DNA of 11,566 nucleotides from an uncultured Bacillota bacterium (lineage in GTDB: Bacteria > Bacillota > Clostridia > Lachnospirales > Lachnospiraceae). The stretch spans positions 1-11,566 of the forward strand of contig CATWQE010000083.1 in assembly GCA_958352855.1 (NCBI GenBank), given 5' to 3'. The notes beneath the pieces are model-generated. The model ran no database searches and was not told the DNA's origin. It saw nothing but the letters and a program-made list of their open reading frames with translations. A program made the position numbers and the translations under genes. The first letter of the stretch is position 1. Every line of letters starts with the position of its first letter. Positions 6,452 to 11,566 of the stretch are shown in pieces.

Positions 6452-6500
6452 AGCTGTCAGATGAAAGGGGAGACTCTCTTTTTCTGCACAGCTCTTTTTT
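6452..6500 (+). terminator. Terminator-like hairpin in the glpK leader (candidate attenuator)
   Basis: AGCTGT plus CAGA (6452-6461) pairs with TCTG (6483-6486) and ACAGCT (6488-6493) with a single bulged C at 6487, followed by C and six T (6495-6500). It sits between the promoter and the glpK SD. In Bacillus, glp genes have such leader terminators, read through with the antiterminator GlpP and glycerol-3-phosphate; the same control is inferred here. The 3' arm and T-tract (6490-6498) are also perfectly complementary to AAAAGAGCT at 6518-6526. Confidence 0.7.
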
Positions 6501-6560
6501 CGCACAGGGAAGTTTCCAAAAGAGCTTCTGGAACGGGATTTGCTTTAGGAGGTATAGAGT

Positions 6561-8057
6561 ATGGGAAAATATATTATGGCATTAGACGCCGGAACAACCA
6601 GCAACCGCTGTATTTTATTTAATAAAAAAGGAGAAATTGTAAGCTCAGCTCAAAAGGAATTTACTCAGTATTTTCCGAAGCCTGGCTGGGTGGAACATGA
6701 TGCCAATGAAATCTGGTCTAATCAGCTTGGCGTAGCAGTAGAAGCAATGCAAAAAGCAGGGGCAGAGGCAGGAGATATTGCTGCCATTGGAATCACGAAC
6801 CAGAGAGAAACCGCCATTGTTTGGGATAAGCATACAGGGGAACCTATTTATCATGCCATTGTGTGGCAGTGCAGGAGAACCTCCCAATATTGCGATTCCT
6901 TAAAGGAAAAAGGCCTTACGGAAATGTTCCGGAAAAAGACAGGTTTGATTATTGACGCTTATTTTTCAGGAACAAAGGTGAAATGGATTCTGGATCATGT
7001 AGAGGGCGCAAGAGAAAAGGCGCAGAAGGGAGATTTGCTCTTTGGCACAGTGGAGACCTGGCTTATCTGGAAAATGACAAAAGGGGCTGTCCATGTGACA
7101 GACTATTCCAATGCGTCCAGAACCCTGCTGTATAATATTAATACTCTGGAGTGGGATGAGGAAATTTTAAAAGAGCTGGATATTCCCTCATGTATGCTGC
7201 CGGAAGTAAAGCCTTCCAGTTACATTTATGGCAAGACAGACAGCAGCTTCTTCGGTGGGGAGATTCCCATTGCCGGAGCGGCAGGAGACCAGCAGTCCGC
7301 ATTGTTTGGACAGACCTGTTTTGCAGAAGGAGATGCAAAGAACACCTATGGCACCGGATGCTTTCTGTTAATGAATACAGGGGAGAAGCCGGTATTTTCC
7401 GAAAACGGTCTGGTGACTACCATTGCCTGGGGGCTGGATGGCAAGGTGAATTATGCCCTGGAGGGTTCCGTATTTGTAGCCGGAGCTATTATCCAGTGGC
7501 TTCGGGATGAGCTTCGCATGATTGATTCAGCAGAAGATTCCGAATACATGGCAAGAAAGGTAAAAGACACCAATGGCTGCTATGTGGTTCCGGCCTTTAC
7601 AGGACTTGGCGCCCCTTATTGGGATCAGTATGCAAGGGGCACCATTGTGGGGCTTACCAGAGGGGTAAATAAATGTCATATTATTCGGGCAGCTCTTGAG
7701 TCTATGGCTTATCAGGTGCATGATGTCATTGAAGCTATGGAAGCAGATTCCGGTATAAAATTAAAGTCCCTGAAGGTAGATGGGGGAGCCAGCGCCAATA
7801 ACTTTATTATGCAGACCCAGGCAGATATGATTCAGGTGCCGGTAAAACGTCCTGTATGCGTAGAGACAACGGCTATGGGTGCGGCTTATCTGGCAGGGCT
7901 GGCTGTGGGATACTGGAACAGTAAAGAAGAGATTGTGGCAAATTGGAGCATAGACAGAGTATTCCAGCCGGAAATCACAAAAGAAGAGCGGGATAAAAAG
8001 TCAAAAGGCTGGAAGCGGGCTGTAACATGTGCCTGTGGATGGGCGAAAGAGGAATAG
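6561..8057 (+). CDS. glpK: Glycerol kinase
   Basis: A 498-residue FGGY-family kinase that phosphorylates glycerol to sn-glycerol 3-phosphate with ATP, in the cytoplasm. The ATP-binding start MALDAGTTSNR (6-16), glycerol-contacting R82 and E83 in TNQRET, and the AGDQQSALFGQ loop with catalytic base D243 are all present, as is YGTGCF for nucleotide binding and DGGASANNF later. Full length. ATG 6561 follows TTAGGAGGT. The segment before AGDQQ reads TDSSFFGGEIPIAG: Firmicute glycerol kinases activated by HPr carry a histidine just before the FFG, and here that position is Ser229. No glpF or glpD is adjacent. The following gene starts within about 12 bases, so it is probably co-transcribed. Confidence 0.97.
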   Translation: MGKYIMALDAGTTSNRCILFNKKGEIVSSAQKEFTQYFPKPGWVEHDANEIWSNQLGVAVEAMQKAGAEAGDIAAIGITNQRETAIVWDKHTGEPIYHAIVWQCRRTSQYCDSLKEKGLTEMFRKKTGLIIDAYFSGTKVKWILDHVEGAREKAQKGDLLFGTVETWLIWKMTKGAVHVTDYSNASRTLLYNINTLEWDEEILKELDIPSCMLPEVKPSSYIYGKTDSSFFGGEIPIAGAAGDQQSALFGQTCFAEGDAKNTYGTGCFLLMNTGEKPVFSENGLVTTIAWGLDGKVNYALEGSVFVAGAIIQWLRDELRMIDSAEDSEYMARKVKDTNGCYVVPAFTGLGAPYWDQYARGTIVGLTRGVNKCHIIRAALESMAYQVHDVIEAMEADSGIKLKSLKVDGGASANNFIMQTQADMIQVPVKRPVCVETTAMGAAYLAGLAVGYWNSKEEIVANWSIDRVFQPEITKEERDKKSKGWKRAVTCACGWAKEE

Positions 8058-8068
8058 AGGCAATGGGT

Positions 8069-9625
8069 ATGAGAATCAGAGAAATGCAAGTGAATCATGA
8101 AAAACAGTCCCTTGGATGTACTTGTGGATATCCGGTGTTTTCCTGGATTACAGAAGGCTGCAAAGGCAAAAGGCAGAAGCAGGCCAGAATGAGGATTTTC
8201 CTGGATCGGGAAGGGAAAAGAGAGGTCTATGACAGCGATTGGCAACAGGATATAAAAAGCACCGCTTTTTGTCCAAATGTGCAGCTTAGCCCCAGAACCA
8301 GATACTTCTGGCTGGTTCAGGTACGCACAGAAAGAGGAGAGAAAATCACAAGCCCTGTATCCTGGTTTGAGACAGGAAAAGAACAGGAAACATGGTATGG
8401 TAAATGGCTGACCCTGGAAAAAACACAAAATCAGGAATCGGCACAAATAGCTGCAGGGAAACACTTTTTTGTGCCGGAAGACCTGGTATCTGCCAGACTT
8501 TATCTTTGCGCCAGAGGAAATTTAAAGTTTCTCATAAACCAGAAGAAGGTTTCCAATGGCTGCAGGGTATTGGCAAATAAGGAGGAAGAAATCCCTTCTT
8601 ATATGATTTATGATGTGACTTCTTTTTTGAAAAAGGGGGAGGAAAATTTTCTTCAGTTTTGGAATGGAGAGGTTTTGGGAGAACTTCATCTGGAGAACAG
8701 CATGGGCAGGGAGACTGTTGTTGCCACAGAAGAGACCTGGGAGAGCGTCGTGCCGGATGCTGCCTGTATGCAGAAAAAGAACAGACAGGAGCAGACCCTA
8801 AAATGTTCTAAATTTCCAGAGGCGCTGCACCAATATGCTTCGGCTCTTTTGCCATGGAAGCAATATTTGCTTTCAGGAGATGAGGTTCAGTTGGCAGAAC
8901 AGTATGGAACCATGCAGAAGTGGGTGGAAGATATTCATACGGTAGACAAGGCGTTGTGCGGTACTGCAGATCAGGGGATGGTATCTGCGGCTCTTTATTA
9001 CGGATCGGTTCTGTGTACAGCAAAAGCAGCGAAAATACTGGAAATCCAGGAAGCAGCGGCGTATTATAAAAAACTGGCAAAAGAAGTAAAACAGGCCTTT
9101 TCTGAGGCTTATCTTGAAAAAGAAGAAGGGCTCTATACACAGAGCCTTACCGCCAGGATTTTAATCTTATACTGGAATCTGGCTCCGGAAAAAATGCAAA
9201 AACAGCTTTTAGAACAGGTAAAAGAAGAACTGAAATGTTCAGAAATGAAGATTCCAGGTGAGGAGCCCGACTGGATCTATGGGATTTTGGAAATCTGGAG
9301 ATACAGTGTGGTCTGTGGTTTGAAGCCTACAGCAACAGGAAGCGGATTTAAACGCGCTGTTCTTGCCCCGAAGCCGGAAAGAAGCATGAAAGGCGCTTCC
9401 TGTACCTATGAATCAGCATCAGGAACTTACCGGACAAGCTGGAAATGGACAGAGGATGGAATAGTTTTTCACGCAGCGATACCCTTTGATGCAAAAGCCA
9501 GATTTGTGTTTCCTTTTGTGGGAAAGGAGATAAAGGTCAACGGAAAGCGCTGCAAAGAAGAAAAAAAGCCGGAGAAGCTGGTGCTTCATGCCGGAACTTA
9601 CGAGATAGAAATGAAACTAAAATGA
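8069..9625 (+). CDS. Reduced GH78 (alpha-L-rhamnosidase)-like protein lacking the catalytic motif
   Basis: A 518-residue protein with collinear pieces of a GH78 enzyme (normally about 900-1000 residues). Residues 1-105 are a fibronectin-like N-terminal domain (VNH, YPVFSW, then TRYFWLVQV and SPVSWFETG). Residues 128-215 fit Bac_rhamnosid_N (FFVPEDLVSARLYLCARG, YMIYDVTSFLKKGE). Residues 256-390 fit part of the helical barrel (ALLPWKQYLLSGDE, MQKWVEDI, TQSLTARILILYWNLAP). Residues 426-518 fit the C-terminal beta domain (GFKRAVLAPKPERS, TYRTSWKW). The concanavalin-like domain and the CPQRDE-type catalytic stretch are missing. There is no signal peptide. Start 8069 matches the family N-terminus with AGAGG 8 bases upstream; ATG 8063 is an alternative. 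Gaps to glpK and the next gene are about 11 and 16 bases. Activity is doubtful. Confidence 0.7.
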   Translation: MRIREMQVNHEKQSLGCTCGYPVFSWITEGCKGKRQKQARMRIFLDREGKREVYDSDWQQDIKSTAFCPNVQLSPRTRYFWLVQVRTERGEKITSPVSWFETGKEQETWYGKWLTLEKTQNQESAQIAAGKHFFVPEDLVSARLYLCARGNLKFLINQKKVSNGCRVLANKEEEIPSYMIYDVTSFLKKGEENFLQFWNGEVLGELHLENSMGRETVVATEETWESVVPDAACMQKKNRQEQTLKCSKFPEALHQYASALLPWKQYLLSGDEVQLAEQYGTMQKWVEDIHTVDKALCGTADQGMVSAALYYGSVLCTAKAAKILEIQEAAAYYKKLAKEVKQAFSEAYLEKEEGLYTQSLTARILILYWNLAPEKMQKQLLEQVKEELKCSEMKIPGEEPDWIYGILEIWRYSVVCGLKPTATGSGFKRAVLAPKPERSMKGASCTYESASGTYRTSWKWTEDGIVFHAAIPFDAKARFVFPFVGKEIKVNGKRCKEEKKPEKLVLHAGTYEIEMKLK

Positions 9626-9641
9626 GAAAGAAGATGTAGAA

Positions 9642-10514
9642 ATGTTTGGAGAAAACCATGCGCATATTTTTATGAATGCAGTGAATTACAAAGAAGCGGT
9701 GAAATGTCATGAAAACGGTGTTCGGGAACAGGTGATTCGCGCCCATTTTCAGGCATATCAGGAGAAGGGGATTACCTTTGTGCGGGACGGGGGAGATGAT
9801 CTTCATGTGTCTGAACGGGCCAGGGAAATTGCAGGGGAGTATGGCATTGATTACCGGACCCCTCTCTTTGCCATTCACAAAAATGGGCATTACGGAAAAA
9901 TCGTAGGACGTGGTTTTGAAAACATGAAGGAATATGCAAAGCTGGTACGCAAAGTGAAAGACCTGGGAGGTGATTTTATTAAAATCATGACCACAGGAAT
10001 CATGGATTTTGCTACAGACGGTTCTGTGACAGAGACAGCCCTGGAAAAAGAGGAGGTTCGGGAAATGGTGCATATTGCCCATGAGGAAGGTCTGGCAGTG
10101 ATGTCTCACACCAACGGAGCCAAGGCGGTTGCAGATGCAGTGGAGGCAGGCGCAGACAGTATTGAACATGGAAATTATGTGGATGAAGACACCTTAAAGC
10201 TGATGGCCCAGTCTTCGGTGGTGTGGGTGCCTACCATAACAGTGGTGAAAAATCTCATTGGCTGCGGACGTTTTTCGGATGAGGTGTTAAACACAATCTG
10301 GGAAACCGGAAGCCAAAATATCAGGCGGGGATATGAACTGGGTGTTCAGATGGCTCTTGGCAGTGATGCCGGGGCTTATCTGGTGCCTCATGGTCAGGGC
10401 CTTTTGGATGAACTGGCTTGCTTTCAGGAGATTTTGGGAGAGGAAAAAGACCTTTTTTTCAGACTTTCAGAAGGGGAAAAATTAATACGAGAAAAGTTTA
10501 AAAAAAGGTATTGA
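9642..10514 (+). CDS. Barrel-only amidohydrolase family protein
   Basis: A 290-residue metal-dependent hydrolase of the imidazolonepropionase/prolidase-like amidohydrolase branch. All expected metal ligands are visible: H6 and H8 (ENHAHIF), the carbamylated-lysine position K114 (DFIKIMTTG), H156 (VMSHTNG), H176 (SIEHGNY) and D242 (GSDAGA). Relatives of about 400 residues have an N-terminal and C-terminal beta-sandwich; this one starts directly at the first barrel strand and ends at a basic tail (REKFKKRY), so it is a minimal catalytic barrel. The SD is weak (AGAAGA region, 9628-9635), and the start lies 16 bases after the GH78-like stop, which suggests coupled translation. Substrate unknown. 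The tRNA promoter overlaps its stop codon. Confidence 0.85.
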   Translation: MFGENHAHIFMNAVNYKEAVKCHENGVREQVIRAHFQAYQEKGITFVRDGGDDLHVSERAREIAGEYGIDYRTPLFAIHKNGHYGKIVGRGFENMKEYAKLVRKVKDLGGDFIKIMTTGIMDFATDGSVTETALEKEEVREMVHIAHEEGLAVMSHTNGAKAVADAVEAGADSIEHGNYVDEDTLKLMAQSSVVWVPTITVVKNLIGCGRFSDEVLNTIWETGSQNIRRGYELGVQMALGSDAGAYLVPHGQGLLDELACFQEILGEEKDLFFRLSEGEKLIREKFKKRY

Positions 10515-10539
10515 CGATTTGGAAAACTTTTGCTATAAT
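10511..10539 (+). promoter_or_regulatory. Strong extended -10 promoter of the tRNA-Leu pair
   Basis: TTGACG (10511-10516), 17 bases, TATAAT (10534-10539), with TGC immediately before the -10 box. Transcription would start near 10546, 28 bases before the first tRNA. The -35 box overlaps the stop codon of the amidohydrolase gene (TGA, 10512-10514). Confidence 0.85.
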
Positions 10540-10573
10540 TCTTTTTGTTGTTCGACAGAATTGAATAGCAAAT

Positions 10574-10657
10574 GCGGAAGTGCTGGAATTGGCAGACAGG
10601 CAAGACTAAGGATCTTGTGTCTGTATAGACGTGTGGGTTCAAGTCCCATCTTCCGCA
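10574..10657 (+). tRNA. tRNA-Leu (anticodon AAG), copy 1
   Basis: An 84-base cloverleaf. The acceptor GCGGAAG pairs with CTTCCGC, with A73 as discriminator. The D arm is CTG/CAG with a TTGG-containing loop. The anticodon stem CAAGA/TCTTG encloses loop CTAAGGA, giving anticodon AAG at 10608-10610. A long variable arm (GTCT-GTAT-AGAC) and T arm GTGGG-TTCAAGT-CCCAT complete it, as expected for leucine. CCA is not encoded. A34 would need conversion to inosine by TadA to read CUC efficiently. Confidence 0.95.
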
Positions 10658-10658
10658 G

Positions 10659-10688
10659 TCATAAGGAAATGAAATATTGTCCTTATGA
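10659..10688 (+). repeat. Hairpin between the two tRNA genes
   Basis: TCATAAGGA (10659-10667) and TCCTTATGA (10680-10688) are perfect 9-base arms with a 12-base AT-rich loop. No T-tract follows, so it is not a terminator. It may aid separation of the two tRNAs from a joint precursor. Confidence 0.6.
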
Positions 10689-10697
10689 GAGGTATCA

Positions 10698-10781
10698 GCG
10701 GAAGTGCTGGAATTGGCAGACAGGCAAGACTAAGGATCTTGTGTCTGTATAGACGTGTGGGTTCAAGTCCCATCTTCCGCA
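10698..10781 (+). tRNA. tRNA-Leu (anticodon AAG), copy 2
   Basis: Identical to copy 1 over all 84 bases, with the anticodon AAG at 10732-10734. The identity stops exactly at the tRNA ends: 5' and 3' flanks differ. The two genes are 40 bases apart and should share the promoter at 10511-10539 and the terminator at 10797-10837. CCA is not encoded. Confidence 0.95.
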
Positions 10782-10796
10782 TAACTCATTAATGAG

Positions 10797-10837
10797 AAAC
10801 CGATATTTGTCAGAAAACTGATAGATACCGGTTTTTT
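10797..10837 (+). terminator. Terminator of the tRNA-Leu transcript
   Basis: AAACCG (10797-10802) pairs with CGGTTT (10829-10834). Inside, one mismatch, TAT/ATA and TGTCAG/CTGATA pairs extend the stem around an AAAA loop. Six T follow (10832-10837). A 12-base palindrome CTCATTAATGAG (10785-10796) lies just before it. No separate promoter for the next gene is visible, so nfo may depend on read-through. Confidence 0.85.
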
Positions 10838-10858
10838 CTGTATACAAGGAGAAAAAAT

Positions 10859-11566
10859 ATGCTTATAATTGGATGTCATTTATCATCAGCAAAAGGCTAT
10901 GAAGCCATGGCAAAGGAAGCGGAGAAAATAGAGGCCAATACCTTCCAGTTTTTTACCAGAAACCCAAGAGGGGGAAACGCAAAAGAAATCAAAGAAGAGG
11001 ATGTGAGGGCTTATGGGGAAAGAGCCAGGAAGCAGGGAATTACCAAAATCCTGGCTCACGCGCCTTATACCTTAAACGCCTGTTCGGAAAAGGAGAGCGT
11101 TCGGGATTTTGCCTTCAGGGCTATGAAGGAAGATATGGAACGCATGGAATATACTCCTGGAAACTGCTATAACTTTCATCCGGGAAGCCATGTGGGACAG
11201 GGCATGGAGACGGGAATCACCCTGATTTCTGAGCTGCTAAATGAAATTCTCACGCCTTCCCAGACCACCACAGTGCTTTTAGAAACCATGGCAGGAAAAG
11301 GCAGTGAGGTTGGAAGGAATTTTGAAGAATTACGGGAAATTTTGGACAGGGTTACACTTTCTGAGAAAATGGGAGTGTGTCTGGATACCTGCCATGTCTA
11401 TGATGGGGGATATGACATTGTGGGAGATTTAGACGGAGTTTTGACAGAATTTGACCAGGTGATTGGCCTTGATAAACTGAAAGCTATTCACTTAAATGAC
11501 AGTATGTATGGATTTGAAAGCCACAAAGACCGCCATGCCAGAATCGGAGAGGGGAAAATCGGATTA
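10859..11566 (+). CDS. nfo: Endonuclease IV (AP endonuclease), N-terminal part
   Basis: 236 codons are visible and the frame is still open at the right edge. The full protein is usually about 280 residues. The enzyme is a Zn-dependent AP endonuclease of base excision repair, cutting 5' of abasic sites in a TIM-barrel fold. Ligands seen: H67 (AHAPYTLN), H107 (FHPGSH), E142 (LLETMAGKG), D176 and H179 (LDTCHVYDGGYD), H211 (AIHLNDS), and D224 and H226 (DRHARIGEG). The last ligand, a glutamate, should lie just past the window. ATG 10859 follows AAGGAG by 7 bases. The gene follows the tRNA terminator by 21 bases. Confidence 0.95.
   Translation, partial: MLIIGCHLSSAKGYEAMAKEAEKIEANTFQFFTRNPRGGNAKEIKEEDVRAYGERARKQGITKILAHAPYTLNACSEKESVRDFAFRAMKEDMERMEYTPGNCYNFHPGSHVGQGMETGITLISELLNEILTPSQTTTVLLETMAGKGSEVGRNFEELREILDRVTLSEKMGVCLDTCHVYDGGYDIVGDLDGVLTEFDQVIGLDKLKAIHLNDSMYGFESHKDRHARIGEGKIGL

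Noticed and set aside
7886..8464. A 192-codon minus-strand open frame across the glpK/GH78-like junction.
   Set aside because: It is antisense to well-supported genes on the + strand and shows no domain.
10519..10752. A 77-residue open frame on the + strand.
   Set aside because: It runs through both tRNA genes and repeats the same residues because the tRNAs are identical; it has no SD and is an artefact.

Overview
The window looks like a chromosomal segment of a low-to-mid GC Gram-positive anaerobe, most likely a member of the Clostridia close to Lachnospiraceae. This is inferred from strong AGGAGG-type ribosome binding sites, TTGACA/TATAAT promoters with U-tract terminators, a stand-alone RibU under an FMN riboswitch, a SpoIID-like protein pointing to sporulation ancestry, and tRNA-Leu genes with an AAG anticodon. 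No phage, insertion sequence or CRISPR array was seen. Gene order and style look like ordinary core and accessory chromosome.

Layout. 1-1918: sulfur amino acid cluster on the + strand, with the 3' end of an O-acetylhomoserine sulfhydrylase, cysteine synthase CysK, and an Rrf2-family regulator with an IscR-like cysteine triad under its own promoter. 1919-3446: a compact regulatory leader (inverted repeat, extended -10 promoter, terminator hairpin), then the branched-chain amino acid symporter BrnQ and a long terminator shared with the convergent gene. 3466-3912 (minus): a membrane-anchored DUF2726 protein. 3913-4311 (399 bases without a gene): a strong promoter, an FMN riboswitch with terminator, and a possible SD-sequestering hairpin ahead of ribU (4312-4953). 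5018-6283 (minus): a SpoIID-like plus peptidoglycan-binding protein, convergent with ribU across a bidirectional terminator. 6284-6560: promoter and attenuator-like leader of glpK. 6561-10514: tight + strand cluster of glycerol kinase, a shrunken GH78-like protein and a barrel-only amidohydrolase. 10515-10858 (344 bases): promoter, two identical tRNA-Leu(AAG) genes with a hairpin between them, and a terminator. 10859-end: the first 236 codons of endonuclease IV, cut off by the window edge.

How the genes fit together. MetY and CysK are translationally coupled and both make thiol amino acids from activated precursors and sulfide. The adjacent Rrf2 regulator is a good candidate to sense cysteine or Fe-S status and control them, and perhaps brnQ. 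Three transporter or kinase genes (brnQ, ribU, glpK) each have a promoter followed by a terminator hairpin before the start codon, so premature termination appears to be a recurring control mode here; for ribU the ligand is known (FMN). The most unusual items are the GH78-like protein that has lost its catalytic core but keeps an open frame, the A34 tRNA-Leu pair, the brnQ and glpK leaders, and a glycerol kinase lacking the usual Firmicute regulatory histidine. I did not find a clear, wholly new multi-gene system.
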